NCBI GenBank assembly: GCA_937959265.1
Contig: CALGMA010000003.1
Span: forward strand, 62,001-126,000
Reading direction: 5' to 3'
Length of the DNA: 64,000 nt
Source of the DNA: an uncultured Anaerolineae bacterium
GTDB taxonomy: Bacteria > Chloroflexota > Anaerolineae > J036 > Brachytrichaceae
The notes beneath the pieces are model-generated. The model was not told where the DNA came from. It worked only from the letters and a program-made list of their open reading frames with translations, and ran no database searches. This document shows, one piece after another, positions 18,657 through 27,586 of this stretch (its first letter is position 1; each line of letters starts with the position of its first letter). Both the position numbers and the translations under genes were made by a program.

Positions 18657-18701
18657 TCCTTGCTAGTGTGCAATACTATATCCTGTTGGAGGCTGCCCAC
18701 G

Positions 18702-20336
18702 ATGGACGTCATCGAATCGCAGGTTGATCCGGAATCGGATTCGTTCAAGCAGAACGCCGAGCGCAATCGCGCGCTGGCCGCAGAATTGCGAGCGCGCGTG
18801 GCGCAGGTGCGAGGCGGCGGTGGTGAGCAGGCCAGGCAGCGCCATGCCGAACAGGGCAAACTCTTCGCGCGTGATCGCATAGATCGTCTCCTTGACCCCG
18901 ACGCGCCCTTCCTCGAATTGTCGCCGCTTGCGGCGTGGGAGATGTATGACGGCGAAGCGCCCGCGGCTGGCATCGTCACCGGCATCGGCCCAATCGCGGG
19001 GCGCGAGTGCATGATCGTTGCCAACGATGCCACCGTGAAAGGTGGCGCCTACTACCCGATCACGGTCAAGAAGCATCTGCGCGCCCAACAGATTGCGCTG
19101 GAGAATCGCCTGCCATGCATCTACTTGGTGGACTCCGGCGGCGCATTCCTGCCAATGCAGGACGAAGTATTCCCTGACGCAGACGACTTTGGGCGCATCT
19201 TCTACAACCAGGCTGTGATGAGCGCAGCGGGCATCCCGCAGATCGCGGCGGTGATGGGCAGTTGCACCGCTGGCGGCGCCTACGTGCCCGCCATGAGCGA
19301 CGAAGTCGTGATCGTCAAAGGCACAGGTACTATCTTTCTCGGCGGACCGCCGTTGGTGAAGGCAGCGACTGGCGTCGAAGTCTCGGCGGAAGCGTTAGGC
19401 GGCGCCGACGTGCACACCCGCCAGTCCGGCGTGGCCGACCACTTCGCCGAGGACGACGAGCACGCGCTCGTCATCGTGCGCAGCATCGTGGCGACGTTGA
19501 CTCCTGACGCTCCACCAGACTCGAGAGTCGCGCGTGGGGAGTTGGAAGTGGGAGGTCAGGTCGAAGAGCCGCGCTATGTTCCCGCCGAACTCTACGGCAT
19601 CCTCCCCATTACGTTCCGCGTGAGCTATGACGTGCGCGAGGTGATCGCGCGGTTGGTGGATGGCAGCCGGTTTCGCGAGTTCAAGGCGCGCTACGGCGTG
19701 ACGCTGGTGTGCGGCTTCGCGCGCATCTATGGCTATCCAGTTGGCATTGTCGCCAACAACGGCATCCTGTTCAGCGAGAGCGCGCTGAAGGGCGCGCACT
19801 TCATCGAGTTGTGCTGCGCACGAAATATTCCCCTGCTGTTTCTGCAGAACGTCACCGGCTTCATGGTTGGCCAGACGTATGAGGCAGGCGGCATCGCCAA
19901 GGACGGCGCGAAGATGGTCAACGCCGTGGCCAACGCGGGCGTGCCCAAGCTGACCGTAATCATCGGCGGGTCGTTTGGCGCCGGCAACTACGCCATGTGT
20001 GGACGCGCCTATGGCCCGCGCTTCCTGTGGATGTGGCCGAACGCGCGCATTAGCGTGATGGGTGGTGAACAAGCAGCCAACGTGCTGCTGACGATCAAGC
20101 AAGATCAGCTCGCCCGGCGCAACCAGCCGCCGCTGACGCCCAATGAACAGGCTGCCTTCAAGCGGCCTATCCTGGAGAAATACGAACGCGAGGGCAGCCC
20201 GTATTACTCCACTGCTCGCCTGTGGGACGATGGCATCCTCGACCCGGTCGAGACCCGGCGTGTTCTGGGACTGGCGCTTGCGGTGTGCGCCTGCACGCCG
20301 ATGCGCGAGACGCGCTATGGGGTGTTCAGGATGTGA
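18702..20336 (+). CDS. Methylcrotonyl-CoA carboxylase, carboxyltransferase (beta) subunit
   Basis: Transfers carboxyl from biotin to 3-methylcrotonyl-CoA in leucine breakdown. The product has the MCC-beta landmarks [84 protein letters not shown] and [16 protein letters not shown]. Length is 544 residues from the ATG at 18702, which GGAGG precedes by 8 nt. About ten extra residues (near 19503-19560) separate the two crotonase-like halves, and the DNA there resembles the nearby stutter repeats. The biotin subunit follows 80 bp downstream. Confidence 0.93.
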   Translation: MDVIESQVDPESDSFKQNAERNRALAAELRARVAQVRGGGGEQARQRHAEQGKLFARDRIDRLLDPDAPFLELSPLAAWEMYDGEAPAAGIVTGIGPIAGRECMIVANDATVKGGAYYPITVKKHLRAQQIALENRLPCIYLVDSGGAFLPMQDEVFPDADDFGRIFYNQAVMSAAGIPQIAAVMGSCTAGGAYVPAMSDEVVIVKGTGTIFLGGPPLVKAATGVEVSAEALGGADVHTRQSGVADHFAEDDEHALVIVRSIVATLTPDAPPDSRVARGELEVGGQVEEPRYVPAELYGILPITFRVSYDVREVIARLVDGSRFREFKARYGVTLVCGFARIYGYPVGIVANNGILFSESALKGAHFIELCCARNIPLLFLQNVTGFMVGQTYEAGGIAKDGAKMVNAVANAGVPKLTVIIGGSFGAGNYAMCGRAYGPRFLWMWPNARISVMGGEQAANVLLTIKQDQLARRNQPPLTPNEQAAFKRPILEKYEREGSPYYSTARLWDDGILDPVETRRVLGLALAVCACTPMRETRYGVFRM

Positions 20337-20337
20337 G

Positions 20338-20412
20338 GTTGTAACATCGTTGGTGTTGGCGGTGTCGGTAGTATCGGACATTACTGACACCAGCAGCACT
20401 GGCAGTGCCGAC
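20338..20412. repeat. Stutter repeat of GTGTCGG/CCGACAC units
   Basis: GTTGGTGTTGGCGGTGTCGG on the left and GACACCAGCAGCACTGG then GCCGACACG on the right make an imperfect inverted repeat in the spacer between the two carboxylase genes. The same units fill 33275-33460. Confidence 0.55.
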
Positions 20413-20416
20413 ACGA

Positions 20417-22219
20417 ATGGCTCGCATCACCAGACTCCTGATCGCCAATCGCGGCGAGATAGCCGTGCGCATCATTCGCACCTGTCGTCGGCTGGGCATC
20501 GCGAGCGTGGCGGTCTATTCCGAAGCGGATGCCGGTGCGTTGCATGTGCGGTTGGCAGATGAGGCAGTGTGCATTGGCGCGCCGTCGGCACAGGAATCCT
20601 ATTTGCATGGCGAGCGCATCATCGCGGCAGCGCAGCGCGCTGGCTGCGACGCTATCCACCCTGGATACGGCTTCCTGGCCGAGAACGCCGATTTCGCGCA
20701 GGCTGTTGCCGATGCCGGGTTGCTCTTCGTCGGCCCTACACCGGACGTCATCCGTCGCATGGGGTCGAAGATCGCGGCGCGCCTCATTGCGCAGCAGGCT
20801 GGTGTGCCGGTTGCCCCTGGCTTCGAAATTGAAGATGAAAGATTGAGCGCTGAGAGAGACGATCAGTCCTTTCTCGATGCTCGATTTGCGATTCTGAATT
20901 CGATCGGCTTCCCTCTGCTCATCAAAGCATCGGCCGGCGGCGGCGGGCGGGGCATGCGCATCGTGACCTCGATAGATGAATTCGGCGCGGCGCTCGAATC
21001 GGCGCGTCGCGAAGCGTTCAAAGCGTTTGGCGATGACCGCGTTTACGTCGAAAAGTGCATCGCGCGCCCGCGCCATATCGAAGTGCAAGTGCTCGGCGAT
21101 ACACACGGCAATCTAGTGCACCTGTTCGAGCGCGAATGTTCGATTCAGCGCCGGCATCAGAAGCTCGTCGAGGAATCACCGTCGCCCTTCCTCGACGTCG
21201 CTCTGCGTGAGCGCATGGGGCAGATGGCCATCGCCCTGGCGCGGGCGGTGAACTACACCAATGCCGGCACGGTTGAGTTCATCGTTGACCCGGAACGCAA
21301 CGTCTATTTCTTGGAGATGAACACACGCCTGCAAGTGGAACATCCGGTCACAGAGAGTGTCGTGCTTGCCGGGGCGCGCTGGCCTGCCCTTGATCTGGTG
21401 GAGTGGCAGTTGCGCATCGCGCAGGGCGAGCCGCTGCCCTTCAGCCAGGCCGATCTGCGCCAGTGCGGACATGCCATCGAGTGTCGGGTCGTTGCCGAAG
21501 ATCCGGCGAATGGCTTCCTGCCTGTGACAGGCCATATCGTCCGGGTGGTCGAGCCGCTGGGCGCAGACGTGCGCGTGGATTCCGGCATCGAGCGCGGCAG
21601 CGAAGTGACGCCACACTACGATTCATTGCTGGCGAAGCTGGTCGTGCGCGGTGAAACACGCGGTGACGCCATCCGCAAGATGGATGCCGCGTTGCGCGAT
21701 TACGCGATCGAGGGCGTGGCGACGAACCTCGCCTTGCTGCGCGATGTGATTGCCCATCCGGCTTTTCGCCGTGGCGACACGACGACCGATTTCATCGAGC
21801 GTTACTTCACTAGTTGGCCGTCGTTGCGCGATGCTGGCGCCGAGCGGCCTACGACGTTGCTCATGTCATCGAACCCGTGGCGCCAGCGTGATCGCTTCCG
21901 CATAGGCGAGGGCGTGGTGCACGCTGGTCAACCAGCCAATCGCGCGCGCTCGGAGGCGATGTCAACCGCGGCCCGGCCAGATGTGCCGGCGCGCCGCCCT
22001 TCGGTCGGGAGGCAGATCGAAGCGCCGATGCCCGGCCAGATTGTGGATGTGCGGGTGAGAGTGGGCGATGCGGTTGCGGCTGGGGCCACGCTGGTCGTGC
22101 TCGAGGCGATGAAGATGGAGACGCGCTTGACTGCACCGGCGGCGGGTCGCGTTCGGCGCGTTCACTGCGTGGAAGGCCAAACGGTCGAGCGCGGCCAGGT
22201 GTTGGTCGAGCTAGAGTAA
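20417..22219 (+). CDS. Acyl-CoA carboxylase alpha subunit (biotin carboxylase plus biotin carrier)
   Basis: Carboxylates biotin with ATP and bicarbonate and feeds the beta subunit just upstream, so methylcrotonyl-CoA is the likely substrate. Order: biotin carboxylase N-domain (LLIANRGEIAVRIIRTCRRL), ATP-grasp with KASAGGGGRGMRIV and EMNTRLQVEHPVTE, C-domain, a spacer, and a C-terminal biotinyl domain with the biotinylated Lys in LEAMKMETRL. 600 residues. The loop before IGFPLLIKAS is some 8-10 residues longer than usual and is encoded by DNA resembling an inverted stutter repeat. The stop overlaps the convergent lyase gene by 9 bp. Confidence 0.93.
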   Translation: MARITRLLIANRGEIAVRIIRTCRRLGIASVAVYSEADAGALHVRLADEAVCIGAPSAQESYLHGERIIAAAQRAGCDAIHPGYGFLAENADFAQAVADAGLLFVGPTPDVIRRMGSKIAARLIAQQAGVPVAPGFEIEDERLSAERDDQSFLDARFAILNSIGFPLLIKASAGGGGRGMRIVTSIDEFGAALESARREAFKAFGDDRVYVEKCIARPRHIEVQVLGDTHGNLVHLFERECSIQRRHQKLVEESPSPFLDVALRERMGQMAIALARAVNYTNAGTVEFIVDPERNVYFLEMNTRLQVEHPVTESVVLAGARWPALDLVEWQLRIAQGEPLPFSQADLRQCGHAIECRVVAEDPANGFLPVTGHIVRVVEPLGADVRVDSGIERGSEVTPHYDSLLAKLVVRGETRGDAIRKMDAALRDYAIEGVATNLALLRDVIAHPAFRRGDTTTDFIERYFTSWPSLRDAGAERPTTLLMSSNPWRQRDRFRIGEGVVHAGQPANRARSEAMSTAARPDVPARRPSVGRQIEAPMPGQIVDVRVRVGDAVAAGATLVVLEAMKMETRLTAPAAGRVRRVHCVEGQTVERGQVLVELE

Positions 22220-23086
22220 CCCCGCGGCTCGCGCTCGGGCCAATACGTTCTCGGCTTGCTTAATGATCGGCCCGTCCACCATGCGCCCTTCCAGGGCGAA
22301 CGCGCCTAGTCCGGCGGTGGCCTGCTCGTGTGCGGCTTGCACGATGCGCTGTGCGCGAGCGATCTCCTCCGGCGACGGCGCGAAGGCGCGGTTGACTGCT
22401 TCCAACTGCCGGGGGTGGATCACCATCTTGCCGGTGTAGCCAAGTTGCCGTCCAAAGCGGCACTCTTCCTCCAGGCCGGTCAAGTCGTTCAAGTCGAAGA
22501 ACACGATGTCGATCGCCTGCAGTTTATGGGCGGCGGCAGCGATTACCACTGCGCTGCGCGCATAGAGCACCTCGATGCTCGACGGCGTGCGCACTGCGCC
22601 GATGTCGGCCGCCAGGTCGTCTGCGCCGAAGATCAACGCTTGCAGCGGCGGGCCTAACTGGGCGATCTCGCGCAGGTTCAACACGCCCTGGGCCGTTTCG
22701 ACGATGGCTAGCAGCGCGACTGCACCGGCTTCGATCCCATGTTGGCGCGCCTGCGCCGCGATCAGGTCGCGCGCGGCGGCCAGGTCTTCGGCGCTGTTTA
22801 CCTTGGGAATGACGTAGCCATCAGGTCGGCCCATGATAGTCTCGGCCACATCGTCGGCGAAGAATGGTGTCTGCCAGGCGTTGGTGCGCACCAGCCGCTC
22901 ACGGCGGCCGAAGTCCATAGTCTGGAGCGCTTCGCGCGTAGTTCGGCGCGCCATCGCCTTGTTGGCCGGTGCGACGGCATCTTCCAGATCCATCACGACG
23001 CTGTCGGCATCGAGCTGCGTAGCTTTCTCGATCTTGCGCAGGCTATCGCCGGGCATGAATAGGAGCGAACGTCGTAGGGGGAACAT
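22211..23086 (-). CDS. CoA-ester lyase, HpcH/HpaI-citrate lyase beta family
   Basis: A Mg-dependent lyase that cleaves malyl-, citramalyl- or related CoA esters. 291 residues: RRSLLFMPGDSLRKIEKA at the start, DSVVMDLEDAVAP with metal/CoA-binding residues, RTNAW, VIPKVNSAEDL, ALLAIVETAQGVLNL carrying the metal-binding Glu, FGADDLAADIGA, and GKMVIHPRQLEAVN. It lies downstream of a MaoC hydratase, a frequent pairing. Methylmalyl-CoA, citramalyl-CoA and malyl-CoA are all possible substrates and the sequence does not decide. Confidence 0.87.
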   Translation of the reverse strand: MFPLRRSLLFMPGDSLRKIEKATQLDADSVVMDLEDAVAPANKAMARRTTREALQTMDFGRRERLVRTNAWQTPFFADDVAETIMGRPDGYVIPKVNSAEDLAAARDLIAAQARQHGIEAGAVALLAIVETAQGVLNLREIAQLGPPLQALIFGADDLAADIGAVRTPSSIEVLYARSAVVIAAAAHKLQAIDIVFFDLNDLTGLEEECRFGRQLGYTGKMVIHPRQLEAVNRAFAPSPEEIARAQRIVQAAHEQATAGLGAFALEGRMVDGPIIKQAENVLARARAAGLL

Positions 23087-23087
23087 G

Positions 23088-23144
23088 GATGGTGACTGGT
23101 AACTGGATAGCCTGATGACTTAATGACCTGGTGGCTCAGTGGCC
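23088..23144. repeat. Stutter-type spacer between MaoC and lyase genes
   Basis: Contains tandem variants such as CTGATGACTTAATGACC and TGGTGGCTCAGTGGCC. No gene or clear ribosome-binding site was seen. Confidence 0.35.
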
Positions 23145-23145
23145 A

Positions 23146-23625
23146 CTACTCGGAGAATGTGGCCGGATTGACATCCCCGTCCCGTTTCCGAAACAACGCT
23201 GTTCGTTCGAACTCAATCACGATTTCACCGCGCTGGTTGCGGCCGATGTGGCGCAGGCATACCACGCCGGCGCCGGGGTTCGACCGGGAGTCGCGCTTGC
23301 TGAGCACTTCGCTGCTCACGTAGAGCGTGTCGCCGTGGAACATCGGCCTGGGGTGCCGGACGTTGTCATAGCCCAGATTGGCAATGATCGTGCCTGCGGT
23401 CAGGTCGGCCACCGTTAGCCCCACCGCCAAACCCAGCGTGAAAAGGCCGTTGACGATGCGCGTTCCGAACTGCGTCTGGGCGGCGAAATACTCGTCCAGG
23501 TGCAACGGCTGCGTGTTCATCGTCAGCGCACAGAACAGCACGTTGTCCGCTTCGGTGATCGTCCGGCCAAGTGCGTGCTCGATGCGCATACCGGCTTCCA
23601 GCTCTTCGTAATACTTGCCGGCCAT
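23146..23625 (-). CDS. MaoC-family (R)-specific enoyl-CoA hydratase/dehydratase
   Basis: A single hot-dog-fold hydratase of 159 residues. The family core is visible as TITEADNVLFCALTMNTQPLHLDEYFA, with NTQPLHLDE matching the usual N-x-P-x-H-x-D-E hydratase signature, and GTRIVNGLFTLGLAVGL. With the adjacent CoA-ester lyase it could hydrate mesaconyl-CoA or a related branched enoyl-CoA; that is inferred. The ATG at 23625 gives the usual length. A TATAAAAT box lies 10 nt upstream, with no Shine-Dalgarno sequence. Confidence 0.85.
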   Translation of the reverse strand: MAGKYYEELEAGMRIEHALGRTITEADNVLFCALTMNTQPLHLDEYFAAQTQFGTRIVNGLFTLGLAVGLTVADLTAGTIIANLGYDNVRHPRPMFHGDTLYVSSEVLSKRDSRSNPGAGVVCLRHIGRNQRGEIVIEFERTALFRKRDGDVNPATFSE

Positions 23626-23649
23626 CGCAGTCGGGATTTTATAATGTCT

Positions 23650-23755
23650 GCATCGGCGCATTGCGTATCGCGTGTGCGTGAGACGCGCGGCGCGTGAAGC
23701 GTAAAACGCGAGATGCGAGACGCAAGAAGCAACACGTGACAACTCAATAACCCCA
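23650..23755. repeat. Stutter repeat of GCGTATCGCG/ACGCGAGATGCG units
   Basis: The divergent spacer between MaoC and the acyl-CoA dehydrogenase is almost entirely made of units such as GCGTATCGCGTG, GTGAGACGCG and ACGCGAGATGCGAGACGC. It is the same family as 13198-13262. Confidence 0.5.
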
Positions 23756-23772
23756 ACACCAGGAGGTGTGAG

Positions 23773-25692
23773 ATGGAAATGTCGCAAGGCAGGGAGCTGG
23801 TGACTCAGGTTGCGCTGTCAACCGGCGCCAGCCAGGCCGAAGCTGAAGCCCTCGGTGAGGTAGCCGGAGCGGATGATGCCGCTAACGCGCTGTTCGCCCC
23901 GGAGTATCAAACCGAAAACAGCCCCGTCCATCGCGCGATATGGGATGACCGCTGTCCCGTAGAGTTGTTCGATGCTCCCCCGCCGTCTGCCGCGCAAGGC
24001 CGCGCAAAAGCAGCCATGGATGCCGCCTTCGACATCGTTCAGCGTCACCAGCATGCTGGCACCTATGTCAACAGCGACGGTCCCTACGCCGGCAAACTCT
24101 CCGACGCCCTCATCGCCGACCTCGGCCAGGTGGGATATTACGGCGCGCTCATTCCAGAGGCGTATGGTGGCTTAGGGCTTGACTTCCCCACGTTCGCCGT
24201 CGAAGAGACGCGCATGGCAGTTATTGCGCCGTCGGTAGCGATGCAGAACAGTGTGCACGAAGCCATCGGCGCCGTCGGGCCACTGCTGTTCTTTGGCAAC
24301 CGGCAGCAAAAAGAATGGCTGCGCGCCCTGGCGACCGGCTGTCCGCAGAGCTGCTTTGCCCTAACCGAGTCGCAGGGTGGTTCTGATTTGAAGAACATGC
24401 TCACCCGTGGCGTCATCACCGATGGCGAGATCCTCATCACCGGCCAGAAGTGGTTCATCACTAACGTGTATCCCGGTGGGTTAATGTGCCTGGTGTGCAT
24501 GCTGGAGGGTCCGGATTTACCCTCTAGCCCGCAGGTGTTGATTGTCGAGCTGCCGCAGGAGGAGAACGAGCATTACTGGCTGACGCGCTATAAGCTATCT
24601 GCGCTGCAGGAGCTGCGCAACTACGGCGTGAATTTCAACGGCCTGCGCGTGCCGCTCGCCAACTGGATCCATCCCAAGAACGTCCCGAACGGCCTGACCA
24701 TCGCCTATCACTTGCTCAACCGCGGCCGGGTGAGTGTGTGCGCTGTGGCGGCCGGCCGCTTGCGCACCATGCTGCAACATATGCGCCTGTGGGGCCGTAC
24801 GCGCATCAGCATGAGCAAGCCGATTGACCAGCGCGACCTGCCGCTGGAGGACTATGCGCGCATGGCCGGCCTGATCGTCTGTGCTGATGCCTTTCGCGAT
24901 TGGACGGCCTGGCTGCTGCAAAAAGGCTATCGCGGCGAGTTGGAGACCGGCGCGGCCAAGGTTACGGTGACGCGCCTGCTGAACGAAGCGATGGACCGCA
25001 TCTATCCGCAGTTCTGGGGCGGCCGGGCGCTCGACGTATGCCATCCCTACTCGCGGCAGGTGGCCGAGCTGAAAGCAGCCGAGATCTATGAAGGGCACAA
25101 CAATATGTTGTGTCTGGCTTGGTTCGCCGCGCTCACTAAGCGACACAGCGCGCGCTTCATGATGCCAATCTTCAAACGTGTCCAGGAACTGGGGCTAAAG
25201 CGCTTCGATCCGGCTAATCCGGCGCATCTGTGGCAGTTGCGCAAGGAGTTGCCCGAATACGGCAAATGGATTGTCGGTCATCAGGTGGATCTGCGCGGGC
25301 ACACACCGCTGCCGCCCATGTCGCGCGAGTTGGCGCGCTGTGCCCGGGCTGCCGTCCACGGGCTGCAAGGTATGGCCATCGTCATGGATGGCGCCATGCG
25401 CGAGCACCGCGAAGACCTGATCAACCGCCAGGGCGTGGTTCAGGAGCTGGCGCTGGAAGCGCACCAGTACATCGCCATGCTGGTGACGGCACTGCATGCG
25501 CGACATGCCGGCGATCCTATTGTGGAGTTGGCCGCCCAGACCTTCTGCGAGGAACAGTTGCGGCGCTTGCGCGGTGGTCGGCGCACGCGCGAGCAACATG
25601 CCCGGTTGGTCGAGTTGGGCAAGCTGGTTCGCGATGGCAAATTCCATCTCCTGGATGGCGTGCCGGAGAGCGAGGTCAACATGCCATGGTAG
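23773..25692 (+). CDS. Acyl-CoA dehydrogenase, long (639-residue) form
   Basis: FAD enzyme that introduces the first double bond into an acyl-CoA. The N-terminal helical domain is followed by [21 protein letters not shown], the FAD/substrate segment [24 protein letters not shown], and the C-terminal helical domain with [14 protein letters not shown] in place of the usual YEGT. Some 200 residues of extra C-terminal helix make it longer than the usual 380, like the very-long-chain class. AGGAGG precedes the start. Substrate unknown; the context suggests a branched or short acyl-CoA. Confidence 0.87.
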   Translation: MEMSQGRELVTQVALSTGASQAEAEALGEVAGADDAANALFAPEYQTENSPVHRAIWDDRCPVELFDAPPPSAAQGRAKAAMDAAFDIVQRHQHAGTYVNSDGPYAGKLSDALIADLGQVGYYGALIPEAYGGLGLDFPTFAVEETRMAVIAPSVAMQNSVHEAIGAVGPLLFFGNRQQKEWLRALATGCPQSCFALTESQGGSDLKNMLTRGVITDGEILITGQKWFITNVYPGGLMCLVCMLEGPDLPSSPQVLIVELPQEENEHYWLTRYKLSALQELRNYGVNFNGLRVPLANWIHPKNVPNGLTIAYHLLNRGRVSVCAVAAGRLRTMLQHMRLWGRTRISMSKPIDQRDLPLEDYARMAGLIVCADAFRDWTAWLLQKGYRGELETGAAKVTVTRLLNEAMDRIYPQFWGGRALDVCHPYSRQVAELKAAEIYEGHNNMLCLAWFAALTKRHSARFMMPIFKRVQELGLKRFDPANPAHLWQLRKELPEYGKWIVGHQVDLRGHTPLPPMSRELARCARAAVHGLQGMAIVMDGAMREHREDLINRQGVVQELALEAHQYIAMLVTALHARHAGDPIVELAAQTFCEEQLRRLRGGRRTREQHARLVELGKLVRDGKFHLLDGVPESEVNMPW

Positions 25693-25705
25693 CCGCGGCA
25701 GTGGC

Positions 25706-25736
25706 GAAACCTGGTTTCTCGAAGAAACCAGGTTCC
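25706..25736. repeat. AACCTGGTTTC palindrome
   Basis: Perfect 11-bp arms AACCTGGTTTC (25708-25718) and GAAACCAGGTT (25724-25734) around TCGAA. It sits in the 58-bp spacer between two same-strand genes. It has the same design as the palindrome at 47889, so it is probably a dispersed REP-like family. Confidence 0.7.
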
Positions 25737-25750
25737 TGTCTTTTCTTCAC

Positions 25751-26518
25751 ATGCACATTCTCGATCACACTTTCTTGATTAGTGGCGGCGCCTCCGGCCT
25801 GGGCGCGGCATGTGCTCGCATGGTCATCGCAGCCGGCGGCAATGCCGTGATCGCCGATGTGAATGCCGAGGAGGGACAGGCGCTGGCCGGTATGCTGGGC
25901 GATCGTGCGCGCTTTGTGTTGGCCGATGTGACTAGCGAGGCCGATGTGCAGCGCGCAATTGCGCGGGCGACGACGATGTTTGGCGCGTTGCACGGGGTGA
26001 TCAACTGCGCCGGCGTTGCCATCGTCGAGCTGGTGCTGCGCAAAGGTCAGCCACACGCGCTGGATTCCTTCACGCGCGTCATCGCGATCAACCTCATCGG
26101 CACCTTTAACGTTGCACGTTTGTCGGCGGCGGCGATGGCAGCCAACGCGCCGGATGCCGAAGGCGAACGCGGTGTCATCATCAACACGGCGTCAGTGGCC
26201 GCGTTCGAGGGACAGATTGGTCAGGTGGCATATGCAGCGTCGAAGGGTGGTGTGGTGGCCATGACGCTGCCGATGGCGCGTGAGCTGGCGCGCTACGGCG
26301 TGCGCGTCGTGGCGATCGCGCCGGGCATCTTCGACACGCCGCTGTTGGCCAAGTTGCCCGAACTGGCGCGCCAATCGCTCGCTCAGCAAGTGCCCTTCCC
26401 ACCACGACTTGGCCGGCCAGACGAATTCGCCGCGCTCGCAAAACACATCATCGAGAACGTGATGCTGAACGGCGAAGTCGTCCGGCTGGATGGCGCAATT
26501 CGCATGGCGCCGAAGTAG
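25751..26518 (+). CDS. 3-hydroxyacyl-CoA dehydrogenase, SDR type (HSD10-like)
   Basis: NAD-dependent short-chain dehydrogenase of 255 residues, closest in pattern to 3-hydroxy-2-methylbutyryl-CoA dehydrogenase of isoleucine breakdown. Motifs: [13 protein letters not shown] (NAD site), [30 protein letters not shown] with the catalytic Ser, Tyr and Lys, and [16 protein letters not shown]. The ATG at 25751 is the family start; longer frames run through the palindrome. It follows the acyl-CoA dehydrogenase on the same strand and ends 3 bp from a convergent gene. Confidence 0.87.
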   Translation: MHILDHTFLISGGASGLGAACARMVIAAGGNAVIADVNAEEGQALAGMLGDRARFVLADVTSEADVQRAIARATTMFGALHGVINCAGVAIVELVLRKGQPHALDSFTRVIAINLIGTFNVARLSAAAMAANAPDAEGERGVIINTASVAAFEGQIGQVAYAASKGGVVAMTLPMARELARYGVRVVAIAPGIFDTPLLAKLPELARQSLAQQVPFPPRLGRPDEFAALAKHIIENVMLNGEVVRLDGAIRMAPK

Positions 26519-26521
26519 CAT

Positions 26522-27412
26522 TCAAGCGCGCAGCAACGGCATCACCGCTTCGGCAAATAAGTGTGTGCCTTCGATGCGCGGTGAGTCTGCGAAGTGCACG
26601 GTAATTCGTTTTGCGCCTTGCGCAATGATGGTCAGCAGCTGTTCGGCGATTTGCTCTGGCGTGCCGGCAACGCCCCCTTCCAGCCGTCGCACGAACGGCT
26701 GTGTCTGCAGGCGTCTCACGGCATCGTCACTTTCGGCGATCAGGATGCCGACGCGGACGACTTGGGCGATTTCATCGTAATCGCGACCAACGGCGCGGCA
26801 GTGTGCCCGAAGGATGTTCTGCTTATGCGCATAGGTTTCCAAGTCCGTGTAGGGGTAGTTCCACCAGTCGGCATACTGTGCGACGACACGCAGCAGATGC
26901 TTCTCGCCAGCGCCGCCAACCATGATCGGCGGCAACGGCGAGGGTCGCGGCTCGCAGTAAGCACGGGTGATTTGATAATGTTCGCCCATGTAGTTCGCTG
27001 GCGCATCTGTCCACAATGCGCGGATCACCTGAATCGCCTCGGCGAGTTGCGCGATGCGGGTGTGCGCCGGGGGGAAGGGCCAGCCGTAAGCCAGATATTC
27101 TTCTTCGTTCCAGCCTGCGCCGATGCCCAATACGAAGCGCCCACCCGAAATTATCTGCGCGGTTGCCGCCATCTTGGCCAGGTGCGGCGGGTTACGGAAG
27201 CTGTTGCACAAGACTTCATGACCGCACAGCTTCTCTGGATAACGCGCTAGCGCGAAAGCCAGCAGCGTCCATCCTTCAGCAACTTTGTGACTGCCGTACT
27301 GAACATGATCGGGGAACCACAGCGAATCGAAGGGCGTGACCACACGGTCGAGATACGGGAATGTATCCTCGACCAGCCGCGACCATATGTTGAGGCCGAT
27401 TGGGATGTGCAT
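26522..27412 (-). CDS. LLM-class (luciferase-like) F420-dependent oxidoreductase
   Basis: TIM-barrel flavin/F420 enzyme, 296 residues. Recognisable stretches are FDSLWFPDH, the CNSFRNPPHLAKMAATAQIISGGRF-type core (FVLGIGAGWNEEEYLAYG) and PPIMVGGAGEKHLLR, typical of F420-dependent LLM proteins. The ATG at 27412 has TACAGT 7 nt upstream and no ribosome-binding site, matching the leaderless pattern. The substrate cannot be told from sequence. Confidence 0.82.
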   Translation of the reverse strand: MHIPIGLNIWSRLVEDTFPYLDRVVTPFDSLWFPDHVQYGSHKVAEGWTLLAFALARYPEKLCGHEVLCNSFRNPPHLAKMAATAQIISGGRFVLGIGAGWNEEEYLAYGWPFPPAHTRIAQLAEAIQVIRALWTDAPANYMGEHYQITRAYCEPRPSPLPPIMVGGAGEKHLLRVVAQYADWWNYPYTDLETYAHKQNILRAHCRAVGRDYDEIAQVVRVGILIAESDDAVRRLQTQPFVRRLEGGVAGTPEQIAEQLLTIIAQGAKRITVHFADSPRIEGTHLFAEAVMPLLRA

Positions 27413-27586
27413 AGAGGACACTGTATCACTGTGCGCACTGGAGGGGCTCGGTCGGTGAGCGCTGAAAGAGAGGCAAAATCGAGGCTGCATCGCGGACGCT
27501 TTGATCCGGGGTAAGGCATACTACGACGTCTTTGACTGTTTTTAATTTCGCTTTAACTGGGCTATGCTAGTTTGAAGGAGGTGTAT

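Noticed and set aside
18425-19033. A 202-codon minus-strand frame over the cysteine-rich peptide
   Set aside because: It is out of frame with the Cys-rich peptide and mostly opposite the carboxylase gene; only its early part could matter, if a frameshift joins the two.
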